A DNA stretch of 64,000 nt, taken from NCBI GenBank assembly GCA_963743285.1, contig CAVUPF010000003.1, positions 186,001-250,000 on the forward strand. The letters are read 5' to 3'. The stretch is from CAVUPF01 sp963743285 (GTDB lineage: Bacteria; Actinomycetota; Thermoleophilia; Solirubrobacterales; 70-9). Under the pieces are notes generated by a model. It saw nothing but the letters and a program-made list of their open reading frames with translations. It made no database searches and had not been told where the DNA came from. This document shows, piece by piece, positions 26,375 through 34,281 of the stretch. Made by a program: the position numbers and the translations under genes. How positions within the stretch are numbered: position 1 is the stretch's first letter; each line of letters begins with the position of its first letter.

Positions 26375-27673
26375 ATGGCGGAGATCTGGCGCAACTGGAC
26401 CGGGGACCAGTCCTGCGAGCCGGCGGAGATCGTCCACCCGCGCTCTCGCGAGGAGCTGAGCGAGGTGATTGGGCGGGCGTCCGCGGCCGGCCGCAGGGTG
26501 AGCGTCGCCGGCTCCGGGCACTCCTTCACCGAGGCGGCGCTGACCGACGGCACCCTGATCGGGATCGAGGCGCTGAGCGGCGTGATCGACGCCGATCGCT
26601 CCTCGGGGCTGGTCAGGGTCGGGGGCGGGACTGTCCTCGCCGAGCTGGGTGAGGAGTTGGCGCGTCTCGGCCTGGCGATGGAGAACCTCGGCGACATCGA
26701 CCGCCAGACGATCGCCGGGGCGATCTCGACCGCCACCCACGGCACCGGTGCGAAGCTCCGCAACATCTCCTCCCAGGTCGAGGCGGTCGAGCTCGTCCTC
26801 GCCGACGGTAGCGTGCGCGAGCTGAGCGCCGACGTCGACCCCGAGCTGCTGCGCGCGGCGCGAGTGGCACTTGGCGCGCTTGGCGCGATCTCGGCCGTGA
26901 CCCTGCGCTGCGTCCCGGCCTTCACCCTGCGCCGCCTCGACACCCGGCGCCCGCTCGAGGAGGTGCTCGAGGGCTTCGGCGAGCGCGCCGACGCCAACGA
27001 CCACTATGAGTTTTTCACCTTCCCATACGCCGATAGCGCCCTCGTCCTGGAGCGAAACCGGACCGATGATCCGCCCCGCCCTCGCGGTCGCGCGGCCGCC
27101 TACCTCAACGACGTCGTGCTGGAGAACTGGGCGCTGGAGGCGTTCGCGGCAACCGGCCGCCGCTTCCCCGCCTCGATCCCGCGCCTGGCCCGCCTCGCCG
27201 CCCGCCTCGCCTCCGGCAGCCGGACGACCGACCGCAGCGACCGCATCTTCGCCAACCAGCGGCGGGTCCGTTTCACCGAGATGGAGTACGCGCTGCCGCG
27301 CGAGCACGGCCCCGAGGCGGCGCGCCGGGTGATCGAGTGGGTGCGGGCCAACCGATACCCCGTCTTCTTCCCGATCGAGATGCGGGTGACGGCGGCCGAC
27401 GATGCCCCGCTCAGCACCGCCTACGGGCGCGACACCGCCTACGTCGCCGTCCACCAGTACCGGGGCATGTGGTGGCGCCCCTACTTCGAGGCGGTCGAGG
27501 CGATCATGGACTCCTACGGCGCCCGCCCCCACTGGGGCAAGCGCCACTTCCAGACGGCCGAGACCCTGGCGCCGCGCTACCCGCGCTGGGCCGACTTCCA
27601 GGTCGCCCGCGAGCGGCTCGATCCCTTGCGCACCTTCACCAACGAATACGCCGCGCGCGTCCTCGGCCCCTGA
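26375..27673 (+). CDS. FAD-linked sugar-lactone oxidase (D-arabinono-1,4-lactone / L-gulonolactone type)
   Basis: This 432-residue protein has the PCMH-type FAD domain at the N-terminus (RVSVAGSGHSFT near residue 45; GLAMENLGDIDRQTIAGAIS then TATHGTG near 115-125). The C-terminal aldonolactone oxidase domain has EMEYALP, HQYRGMWW, PHWGKRH and the terminal FTNEYAARVLG. The His of VAGSGHSF can be the site of covalent flavin in this family. It oxidises a sugar-1,4-lactone with O2. GTG 26372 is an alternative start. It converges on the PLP aldolase gene; this pairing is familiar from other actinomycetes. Confidence 0.85.
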   Translation: MAEIWRNWTGDQSCEPAEIVHPRSREELSEVIGRASAAGRRVSVAGSGHSFTEAALTDGTLIGIEALSGVIDADRSSGLVRVGGGTVLAELGEELARLGLAMENLGDIDRQTIAGAISTATHGTGAKLRNISSQVEAVELVLADGSVRELSADVDPELLRAARVALGALGAISAVTLRCVPAFTLRRLDTRRPLEEVLEGFGERADANDHYEFFTFPYADSALVLERNRTDDPPRPRGRAAAYLNDVVLENWALEAFAATGRRFPASIPRLARLAARLASGSRTTDRSDRIFANQRRVRFTEMEYALPREHGPEAARRVIEWVRANRYPVFFPIEMRVTAADDAPLSTAYGRDTAYVAVHQYRGMWWRPYFEAVEAIMDSYGARPHWGKRHFQTAETLAPRYPRWADFQVARERLDPLRTFTNEYAARVLGP

Positions 27674-27717
27674 CCGCGCCGCCTTCGCGGCGAACTCGAG
27701 ACAGGGCCGCGGTCAGG
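27669..27717. terminator. Bidirectional stem-loop between convergent genes
   Basis: CCTGACCGCG at 27669 pairs perfectly with CGCGGTCAGG ending at 27717, with an inner GCCGC/GCGGC hairpin. It lies between the convergent stops of the lactone oxidase and the PLP aldolase. Confidence 0.65.
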
Positions 27718-27725
27718 CGATCTGG

Positions 27726-28937
27726 CTAGAGGAACGCCTGTCCCTCGCCGCGGTAGGTGGGGACCTCCTCGACGATGGCGCCGCCTTCGACCAGGTGCAG
27801 GGAGTCAAAGCGCTCGCAGAGCTCACCCGCCTTGGCGTGGCGCAGGTAGACCCGCTCGCCAATCCGCAGCCCCGCCGCCGCCTCGCCGAGCAGCGGCGTC
27901 TGCACCTCGCCGGCGCCCTCCTCGGGGTCGAGCCGCAGGCCCGGCGGCAGCCAGGGGATCGGCAGGCGCGCCGCATCGCCGGCGCCCGAAGCTAGGTAGC
28001 CGCCGCCCAGCGCGGTCGCCACACCGGGGCTGGGCTTGCGCACGATCGGCAGCGCGAAGCCGGCGGCGGGAATGAGGCTGAAGCGCGCGTAGTGGTCAAA
28101 GAGGGCCGGCGCGTAGAAGCCCGAGCCGGCGCTGAGCTCGGTTACGGCGTCCTCGGCCGCAGTAAGCTCGAGGCTGCCGGTACCGCCGCCGTTGACTATC
28201 TCGAGGTCGGCGATCGCGCCGACGGCGGCGGCGATCGCGGCGCGCCGCTCGGCCAGCTCGGCGGCGGAGCGGCGCTGCATGAAGCGGATCGCGGCACCGC
28301 GCAGCCGCCGGTCAGGGGGTCGGTCCCCGACCCCGGCGATCTGGCCCTCATAGGCCATCAGCGCCACCAGCTCGACCTGCGGGCGTCGCCCGATCTCCTC
28401 CGCCAGTGCGACGGCCTGCTCGACGGTGCGCACGGGGGAGCGCTTGGGGCCGACCTTGACCCGCCCTCCCAGCCCCCACCAGCCGGCGTCGATGTCGATG
28501 CAGACCCGCACCGGGGCGGCGCCGGCGCCCAGCACCGACTCGATCGCGTCGAGGTGCTCGGCGCAGTCGACCATGACGATCGGTGCGCCGGCCGGGTTGG
28601 CGACCGAGCGCACCGCCAGCTCGCCGAGCGCCCCGGCGTCGGCGGTGGGGTAGGCGAGCAGCAGGTCCTCGAAGCCCTGCTCGGCGAGCCAGAGGGTCTC
28701 CGGCAGGGTGAAGGTGAGCAGGCCGGCGAAGCGCTCGTCGTAGTGCAGGATCTTTTTCAGCAGGGCCCGGCAGCGCACCGACTTGCTGGCGAGGCGGATC
28801 GGCTTGCCGCCCGCGCGCTCCAGCATCGAGTCCGCGTTGGCCCACATCGCATCGAGGTCGACGAAGGCAAACGGCGCCTCTACCTCCTCGAAGATCCGCT
28901 CGAACTCGGCGTGGGTTTGCCTTCTCGGCGCAGGCAC
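27726..28937 (-). CDS. PLP-dependent amino acid aldolase/racemase-like protein
   Basis: This 403-residue protein belongs to the alanine-racemase-fold D-threonine aldolase group. FAFVDLDAMWANAD opens the TIM barrel and KPIRLASKSVR at about residues 45-55 holds the PLP lysine. DIDAGWWGLG, MAYEGQIAGV, VNGGGTGS (phosphate binding) and ELSAGSGFY follow, and the C-terminal beta-domain ends with HLVEGGAIVEEVPTYRGEGQ. Relatives are often annotated amino acid deaminase/aldolase. The substrate is probably a D-3-hydroxyamino acid, but this is inference. It is the last gene before the tRNA-Ser/pyk block, on the opposite strand. Confidence 0.8.
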   Translation of the reverse strand: MPAPRRQTHAEFERIFEEVEAPFAFVDLDAMWANADSMLERAGGKPIRLASKSVRCRALLKKILHYDERFAGLLTFTLPETLWLAEQGFEDLLLAYPTADAGALGELAVRSVANPAGAPIVMVDCAEHLDAIESVLGAGAAPVRVCIDIDAGWWGLGGRVKVGPKRSPVRTVEQAVALAEEIGRRPQVELVALMAYEGQIAGVGDRPPDRRLRGAAIRFMQRRSAAELAERRAAIAAAVGAIADLEIVNGGGTGSLELTAAEDAVTELSAGSGFYAPALFDHYARFSLIPAAGFALPIVRKPSPGVATALGGGYLASGAGDAARLPIPWLPPGLRLDPEEGAGEVQTPLLGEAAAGLRIGERVYLRHAKAGELCERFDSLHLVEGGAIVEEVPTYRGEGQAFL

Positions 28938-29002
28938 AGCACGAGCCTAGCCGGGCCGTCCCCGACCTGGAAGCGAATCCCGGCGGTATGTTCTTGATGC
29001 TT

Positions 29003-29091
29003 GGAGAGGTGGCCGAGTGGCTGAAGGCACTCGCCTGCTAAGCGAGTAGGGGGCGCAAGCTCTCTCGAGGGTTCGAATCCCTCCCTCTCCG
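29003..29091 (+). tRNA. tRNA-Ser (GCT anticodon)
   Basis: Acceptor GGAGAGG / CCTCTCC with G discriminator, anticodon arm ACTCGC-CTGCTAA-GCGAGT giving GCT, a long variable arm, and T-arm GGGTTCGAATCCC. CCA is not encoded. Confidence 0.93.
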
Positions 29092-29159
29092 CTTGTTGTC
29101 CGGAGTTTCGGCTCCACCGCGCAGAGGACCGCGCGTGGCCACTCTCTACAGTCATACGC

Positions 29160-30608
29160 GTGACCGCAGAGCCGACATCGGAGTTGAGCGCGCAGCAGGG
29201 AAGGCGGACGAAGATCATCGCCACCGTCGGCCCGGCGAGCTGGGATGGGGGCACGCTTGAGCGGCTGATCGAGGCCGGCGCCGACGTCCTGCGCCTCAAC
29301 TTCTCCCACGCCGATCCGGAGCGCCACGCCGGCACCATCGACTTGATCCGCGAGGCGGCGAAGCAGGTTGGGCGCGAGGTCGCCGTGCTGGGCGACCTGC
29401 CGGGGCCCAAGCTGCGGGTAGGCGAGCTGCGCGGCGACATCGCCGAGCTGACGACCGGCATGCACGTAACCTTGACGCCGCGGGCGGTGGAAGGAGATGG
29501 CGAGACGATCCCGGTCTCCTGGCCGGGCGTGACCTCACTGCACGAGGACGAGTTGGTCTACCTGGCCGACGGTGCGATCCGCTTACGGGTGCGCGACCCC
29601 GAGGCAGCGGGGGTCGAGTGCGAGGTGGAGGTGGGGGGGACGCTGTCCTCCCACAAGGGCATGAACGTGCCCGGCCTCGCCGCAGGGCCGGCGGCGACCG
29701 AGGGCGACCTCGGCTGGGTCGAGTTCGCGGTGAAGCACGGCATCGACCTGCTTGCCGTTTCCTTCGTATCCTCCGCCGCGGACCTGGTGCCGGTCGCCGA
29801 GCGGCTGCGCTCGCTCGGCTCCGACATCCCGCTGATCGCCAAGATCGAGAAGCGGGAGGCGGCGGAGAACGCCGAGGAGATCGTCCGCGCCGCGACCGGC
29901 GGGATCATGGTGGCGCGCGGGGACCTCGGGATCGAGTTGCCGCTGGCCGAGGTCCCGGTCGTCCAGAAGCGGCTGATCCGCCTCGCCGGCAAGCGGTCCA
30001 AGCCCGCGATCACGGCGACCCAGATGCTGGCCTCGATGGTGAGCGCCCGCCGCCCGACCCGGGCCGAGGTGACCGATGTTGCCAACGCGATCTACGACGG
30101 CACCGACGCTGTGATGCTCTCCGAGGAGACGGCGGTCGGCCAGCACCCGGTCGAGGCGGTGCGGGTGATGAGCCAGATTGCGCGGGCGACCGAGCCTGAC
30201 CTGAGCTATGGCGAGTGGCTGTTTACGCGCACCGATCAGGCGACGCAGGACGTCGCCGACTCGGTCGCCCAGGGCGCTGTTGGGGCGGTCTATCGGCTGG
30301 GGCTGAAGGCGCTGGTCGTGCCGACCACCAGCGGCCGCACCGCCCGCCTCGTCTCCGCCCACCGCCCGAACGTGCCGCTGCTGGCGATCTCACCGCGGAT
30401 CGAGACCGTGCGCCGTCTCAACCTGCTGTTCGGCGTGACCGCCGTGCTGAGCGAATATGAGACCGAGGTGCGAGGGCTGCTCGACAGCTGCGCTTCGCTC
30501 GCGGCCCGCCATGGGATCGCCAAGTCGGGCGAGCTGATCGCGATCACAGCCGGCCTGCCCGAGCAGGAGCTGGGTACCAATCTCTTCGAGGTCCACCGAG
30601 TGCCCTGA
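29160..30608 (+). CDS. pyk: Pyruvate kinase
   Basis: This 482-residue enzyme converts phosphoenolpyruvate and ADP to pyruvate and ATP. TKIIATVGPAS opens the barrel and VLRLNFSHA follows. LGDLPGPKLRVGE begins the lid, IPLIAKIEKREA contains the catalytic Lys, and IMVARGDLGIELP binds the metal and PEP. KPAITATQMLASM and DAVMLSEETAVG complete the active site, and a C-terminal allosteric domain (residues about 360-482) is present. The length is normal for bacterial enzymes. It starts at GTG 29160, 69 bases after a tRNA-Ser, and is followed by tRNA-Arg. Confidence 0.95.
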   Translation: MTAEPTSELSAQQGRRTKIIATVGPASWDGGTLERLIEAGADVLRLNFSHADPERHAGTIDLIREAAKQVGREVAVLGDLPGPKLRVGELRGDIAELTTGMHVTLTPRAVEGDGETIPVSWPGVTSLHEDELVYLADGAIRLRVRDPEAAGVECEVEVGGTLSSHKGMNVPGLAAGPAATEGDLGWVEFAVKHGIDLLAVSFVSSAADLVPVAERLRSLGSDIPLIAKIEKREAAENAEEIVRAATGGIMVARGDLGIELPLAEVPVVQKRLIRLAGKRSKPAITATQMLASMVSARRPTRAEVTDVANAIYDGTDAVMLSEETAVGQHPVEAVRVMSQIARATEPDLSYGEWLFTRTDQATQDVADSVAQGAVGAVYRLGLKALVVPTTSGRTARLVSAHRPNVPLLAISPRIETVRRLNLLFGVTAVLSEYETEVRGLLDSCASLAARHGIAKSGELIAITAGLPEQELGTNLFEVHRVP

Positions 30609-30656
30609 AGCCAGGCTCCGTAGAATCGCACCTTCGGGATCCCCGGTCCCAGCCTC

Positions 30657-30730
30657 GCGCCCGTAGCTCAGTTGGATAGAGCGTCGGTCTACGAAACCGA
30701 AGGTCACAGGTTCGAATCCTGTCGGGCGCG
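30657..30730 (+). tRNA. tRNA-Arg (ACG anticodon)
   Basis: Acceptor GCGCCCG / CGGGCGC, D-arm GCTCAGTTGGATAGAGC, anticodon loop CTACGAA giving ACG, T-arm CAGGTTCGAATCCTG, discriminator G. Its 3' part is the integration target of the adjacent island: the copy at 34234-34281 repeats it exactly. Confidence 0.95.
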
Positions 30731-30733
30731 CTT
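30686..30733 (+). repeat. att repeat, left copy (within tRNA-Arg)
   Basis: The 48 bases from the anticodon stem to just past the tRNA end are identical to 34234-34281. The identity continues 7 bases upstream with one mismatch. Confidence 0.85.
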
Positions 30734-30844
30734 CCGTTCCGCTCCGTTTTATGCCGTTTTTCAGCTCTGGCAAGCCAAATACGCGACATCCGCCGGACGC
30801 CCCTTCTCCGCTGCCTTCCGCCCCGTTCCCAGGCTCGCCAGCGG

Positions 30845-31375
30845 ATGACTGCTACATCTCAGCTACATTGGCTTTTACTCGCGCCAGGACTACGAGGCGC
30901 TGCTGCTGACGCCGGGTCTCACCGGCCTCAGGCTCGAGAGTTCCTGGCCCTGAAGCACAGCAATTTCGACGGCGGCCTCTTCAGCTTTCAGTTCTCCGCA
31001 CATGAAGGTGAGCTGATCGAAACCAGCGATCAGAAGAACCACGAGCGAAAGGTGCCGGTACCGCCCAGCTTGGCACGGCTGATCGAGTCGCGGCCGACCC
31101 GGATCGACACCGACCTGCTCTTCCCGACCCCGATGGGCAAGCTCTGGCGCGAGCGCAACTTCTACCGCGACGTCTGGGTTCCGGCCCAGCTCGCGATCGG
31201 GCTCGATCCGACCCCGCACGAGTTCCGCCACTCCTACGTCACCCACCTGCGGGCGGCGGGAATCGACGACGCCGACCTGGCGCTTGTAGCCGGCCACACG
31301 GTCGAGACGATGATCTCCGTCTACACCCACGCCCTCGAGCGCAGCCACGACGCGATCAGGCAGGCGATCGGCTAG
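30845..31375 (+). pseudogene. Tyrosine recombinase (phage-type integrase), truncated and frameshifted
   Basis: The catalytic domain shows HEFRHSYVTHLRAAGIDDAD (H-x-x-R box) then ALVAGHTVETMISVYTH (GH box and nucleophile Tyr). The first catalytic Arg region is split: frame 3 reads QDYEALLLTPGLTGLR up to about 30925. The open frame then resumes with REFLALKHSNFDGGLF. One added base near 30926 would join them. The N-terminal core-binding and arm-binding domains are missing, since full integrases have about 350-400 residues. Position next to tRNA-Arg and its att repeat identifies it as the island's integrase. Confidence 0.75.
30851..30869 (+). repeat. Arm-like repeat, left
   Basis: GCTACATCTCAGCTACATT contains two GCTACAT units 11 bases apart. 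The same arrangement recurs at 34156-34174 near the other end of the island, fitting integrase arm-type sites. Confidence 0.5.
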
Positions 31376-31507
31376 ACGGGAAGCAATACTGCGCCGTGCC
31401 GCTGTGCTCTCATTTTGCTGCTCTTTTGTCGAACCTCGCGGTGATCGCGATTTTTCCGAGAACGGGTACAGATCGCGATCACCAGACATTCGCGGTTCGC
31501 CCTGGCT

Positions 31508-32004
31508 CTATTTGTTGGACGATCCGTGCCGACGTTTGCGGCGCGTTAACTCCTGAGTGCGGTCGATTAGCTGCTCGAGCAGATCCGGATCCACCGGGGG
31601 CTGTCCATCCGCGCAGCAAGGCGGGCGGCGATGCTCATCGTTCGGGATCTCGACCGCCAGAGATTCATAGAGGCGCCGGTAGACATCCAGATCGGGGTTC
31701 TCGCGGTCATGTGGGCCGACGAGAAGGACCGCGACCTCATTCTGGGCCGGAAAAAACAGGACCATGCGGTGGTTGTCGCGCAACTTGAGCACGCAGAGGT
31801 GCTCCACCTCGCCCCCGAGAGACGGTAGTGGGCGGCCTGACAACCAATCCGCTGCAGTTCAGCCCGTGCCCTTTCTACCTCGCGAGCGTGGCGGCCGCGC
31901 AGCGCATTGACGTCTTCGGCAGCTTCCCGAGTCAGCCATACGTCAAAAGGCGGCTCAGAATCCGCCGGGCCACTCACCGCGCTCACCGCGCTTGGCTCGC
32001 GCAA
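31508..32004 (-). pseudogene. RelE/ParE-like toxin with a single-base frameshift
   Basis: The N-terminal frame reads FDVWLTREAAEDVNALRG and AQ-type helices ending QAAHYRLSG. The continuation is in another frame: GEVEHLCVLKLRDNHRMVLFF then AVLLVGPHDRENPDLDVYRR. Together this is the helix-helix-beta-sheet order of RelE/ParE-like toxins, with about 50 extra C-terminal polar residues. Adding one G to the GGGGG run near 31820 restores one frame. It overlaps the upstream HTH gene by 50 bases, the usual antitoxin-toxin order. If the shift is real the toxin is inactive. Confidence 0.55.
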
Positions 32005-32491
32005 GCGAGGAGCGGAAGCGCTCGTTCTCTCGCAGTTCGTCCAGCTCGAGCTTGTTCAGCAACGCCGCGGTTAGGTCTCGATCTTGACCGGCAGCCCGTA
32101 TCTCCTCAAGCGCCTCCCGGGCTACCAGGACGCTGTCAAGCGAGACGCGTTTGGGGCTCTTGCCGCTCAGTTCGAGAATCCCGCGTCGACACCAGATATC
32201 GATCGTGTGGTCGGAGACCTGGAGAAGGTCCTGGGCTGAGCGGATGCGAATTGGCGGGGATGCCTTTACTTGCTCCCAGGCGAGCGCGCGGATTTTCCCA
32301 CCGACCTCCCCTGCCTGATCCGCCAGACCTCGATAGCCATAGACGAAGCGCAGGGTCCGATCGAGTTCTGCTTTCTCGCGTGCGACTGCCCCGCTCGGCG
32401 AGCTCCGCCTCGCTCCGCCCTTTCGCAACCGCGTGTCTTTGGCCTGGGCTTTGCCACTCTTCCTGGTGCGTGCTTTGGTCCCCGATTTCAT
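31955..32491 (-). CDS. HTH protein, likely antitoxin partner
   Basis: The 178-residue protein has a very basic N-terminus. An HTH of MerR/excisionase type lies at about residues 95-135 (IRIRSAQDLLQVSDHTIDIW, CRRGILELSG), followed by an acidic-basic C-terminal helix region. The gene overlaps the toxin-like gene by 50 bases and comes first, which suggests an autoregulating antitoxin. It is island cargo. No exact family was assigned. Confidence 0.55.
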   Translation of the reverse strand: MKSGTKARTRKSGKAQAKDTRLRKGGARRSSPSGAVAREKAELDRTLRFVYGYRGLADQAGEVGGKIRALAWEQVKASPPIRIRSAQDLLQVSDHTIDIWCRRGILELSGKSPKRVSLDSVLVAREALEEIRAAGQDRDLTAALLNKLELDELRENERFRSSLARAKRGERGEWPGGF

Positions 32492-32668
32492 TGAACGAGC
32501 TTAGCAGGCAGCTTCGACATTAAGCCGCTTATCTCGAAGTCGACATCGGTCTCCTTGAGATCGATTGATCAACCAGAGCGCTCAATCTCCTCTAGCGCAG
32601 CCACGACGCGATCCGGAAAGCCATCACTAACCGAGCCATGTTGGCCACCGGCCGGCCGCGCAGCGAAC

Positions 32669-32944
32669 TCAGTGCTGAGCGGCGCCAGGCTGCTCGCTAA
32701 ACACCCGGGTTCCGTCGGGGCGGATGAACGAGACGCTGACCCCGAGGCGCATGGCATTGGCGATGTTGGCGATCTGCCCGAGCGTGAGGTTATGGCGGCC
32801 AGCCTCGATTGCAGCCACGTAGGAGGGCGAAGCGCCGAGGCGTCGGGCAACCTCGGCCTGGGTGAGCCCGAGCGCGCGGCGGGTACCTCGAAGCTCGCGG
32901 CCGACGACCTTTGCGTGGATCTCCGATACCGACGTGCGCGGCAT
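32669..32944 (-). CDS. XRE-family HTH regulator
   Basis: The 91-residue protein has a Cro/CI-type HTH: VVGRELRGTRRALGLTQAEV, then ARRLGASPSYVAAIEAGRHN, then LTLGQIANIANAMRLGVSVS. This is the standard five-helix fold, with the recognition helix around residue 45. A short tail follows. It starts 3 bases after the stop of the 103-residue gene upstream, so the two form an operon and may be another toxin-antitoxin-like or immunity-like pair. Confidence 0.8.
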   Translation of the reverse strand: MPRTSVSEIHAKVVGRELRGTRRALGLTQAEVARRLGASPSYVAAIEAGRHNLTLGQIANIANAMRLGVSVSFIRPDGTRVFSEQPGAAQH

Positions 32945-32947
32945 TGC

Positions 32948-33259
32948 TCAGTGGCCGGCGGAGTAGTGAAACGCGGCGCCGACAGGCTCGGCCACCTCGA
33001 CCTCCGCAACCTCGACGCTGATGTCGCCACTCCTATAGGCGAACGGCAGCAGCCGCGCCCAGCGCTCGGCATCCTCATCCCGCGTGACTTGCTCCCTGCT
33101 CTCGGGATCGATAATCGAGACGTTCAGGTTGATCCAGTCGGCGTGTGGGCCGCTAATTTGCACCTCGTCGCGATCGGCGAGGAGCTGCGCGACAGGTAGC
33201 TCGATCCACTCCTTGGTGTCCGGGTCGAGTTCGAAGGTGGAGAAGTTGACTTGGATCAT
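32948..33259 (-). CDS. Hypothetical protein paired with XRE regulator
   Basis: The 103-residue protein is acidic and beta-strand-rich (MIQVNFSTFELDPDTKEWIE, then LNVSIIDPESREQVTRDEDA and WARLLPFAYRSGDISVEV). It has no signal peptide or membrane helix. It lies immediately upstream of the XRE gene in the same operon. I do not recognise the family; it could be the partner recognised by the regulator. Confidence 0.6.
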   Translation of the reverse strand: MIQVNFSTFELDPDTKEWIELPVAQLLADRDEVQISGPHADWINLNVSIIDPESREQVTRDEDAERWARLLPFAYRSGDISVEVAEVEVAEPVGAAFHYSAGH

Positions 33260-33346
33260 GAAGAGCTTCCTTCAATATCGGAAAAGCTTAGGTTAACCTC
33301 TTGAGTTATGATGCTATCACGTTGTTTGGAGCCAAAGCGGCCCATC

Positions 33347-34084
33347 TCAAAACTTCTTCGGCTGTAGGACCTCATCCCGGCTGAGCATGCGCTGGGCCCG
33401 ATCTGCGAGTGCCTGCGCGCGCTGGGGCAACAGGAAGCGCGCCATCCCGAGCAGATCGGGGTCCGCGAGCAGGCGTTTAAGCGCGTCGCGCTCCTCCGTG
33501 CGCAATGTCGCAGCACCGCCGGCGTGGCGGGCCTCGACGAAGTCGTAGTGGTTGGCGATGTCGCCGGGCAACGCGAACGTGTAGCCATGGTCGATCAGCA
33601 TCAACCGCGTGCCGTCCCAACGCCAGTTCCCGTCGTGGCGATCCTGCTGGGCGATCAGCGCGTCATAGAACGCCGCAGGCAGACACCAGGTCGGATTCAT
33701 CGTCGGCGCCGGGTCGCGTGGCCAGCCGCGCGCCTGTAGCGAGAGCGAGCCGTCTTCACCAGCGTAATCGCGGAGTACGCATGGGGCCACCATCCCCTGC
33801 CACGGATCGCCGAGTGCAACCGCGAGGCGCCATGCGACCGCCTCGTGCAATGGGGGCGTCTCATCGGTCTGGCCATAGGCCAGCGCGTTGGCCACGTGAA
33901 CTCCCGAGAACGGCTTGTGGAAGACGACCCAGCCGTTCGCGAGCACGAGCTGCTTCGTCGCGTTGATGCCGGGGCTCGTGGTCGGCGCCGGAGGACCAGA
34001 GAAGGCGGCACCGATCATCTCCTGCTCGACTGGCAGAGCACCCTGCGCAGCCTTGACGGCTGCAACTTGCGGATCGACCTTCAC
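33347..34084 (-). CDS. Phosphatidylinositol 3-/4-kinase-fold protein (island cargo)
   Basis: This 245-residue protein shows GWVVFHKPFSGVHVANALA (Lys in the nucleotide-binding strand) and HEAVAWRLAVALG (helix C). The catalytic and metal loop DALIAQQDRHDGNWRWDGTR is followed by LMLIDHGYTFALPGD. The order D-R-x-x-G-N then I-D-H-G corresponds to the catalytic D..N and DHG motifs of actinobacterial PI3/4K-like (SCO1664-type) proteins. It starts at GTG 34084, 150 bases inside the right att site. The first 40 residues are poorly conserved-looking. Its presence in a mobile element suggests an accessory or defence role rather than lipid signalling, which is inference. Confidence 0.6.
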   Translation of the reverse strand: MKVDPQVAAVKAAQGALPVEQEMIGAAFSGPPAPTTSPGINATKQLVLANGWVVFHKPFSGVHVANALAYGQTDETPPLHEAVAWRLAVALGDPWQGMVAPCVLRDYAGEDGSLSLQARGWPRDPAPTMNPTWCLPAAFYDALIAQQDRHDGNWRWDGTRLMLIDHGYTFALPGDIANHYDFVEARHAGGAATLRTEERDALKRLLADPDLLGMARFLLPQRAQALADRAQRMLSRDEVLQPKKF

Positions 34085-34155
34085 GCGCCGAAGTGTGCTG
34101 GAGCGGCAGGACGCCTCAGCTATCTCCAGCCCGCAGGTATATGACCCAGATGATG

Positions 34156-34174
34156 GCTACATTTCAGCTACATC
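34156..34174 (+). repeat. Arm-like repeat, right
   Basis: GCTACATTTCAGCTACATC matches the left copy at 30851 with one internal difference and lies 60 bases inside the right att site. Confidence 0.5.
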
Positions 34175-34233
34175 CAGATCGCTGGACAGCCGCATTTGGC
34201 TCTAGTCTGCGTAAGTTCGCGCAATCGAGCGTT

Positions 34234-34281
34234 GGTCTACGAAACCGAAGGTCACAGGTTCGAATCCTGTCGGGCGCGCTT
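34234..34281 (+). repeat. att repeat, right copy (tRNA-Arg 3' fragment)
   Basis: This is an exact duplicate of 30686-30733. It lacks the tRNA 5' half, so it is not a tRNA gene but the far attachment site of the island. Confidence 0.85.

Larger units (their letters stand above)
30686..34281. mobile_element. 3.6 kb integrative island at tRNA-Arg
   Basis: A 48-base exact repeat of the tRNA-Arg 3' half bounds the element. The left copy is part of the intact tRNA gene and is followed 110 bases later by a tyrosine integrase remnant reading away from the tRNA. Inside, all recognisable cargo genes read leftward: a kinase-fold protein, an XRE pair, and an HTH/toxin pair. The integrase is truncated and frameshifted, so the element is probably immobile now. 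Confidence 0.8.

Noticed and set aside
34226..34280. A second tRNA-Arg near 34.25 kb
   Set aside because: Only the anticodon arm to the 3' end is present; the 5' acceptor and D-arm are missing. It is the att duplicate of the island.
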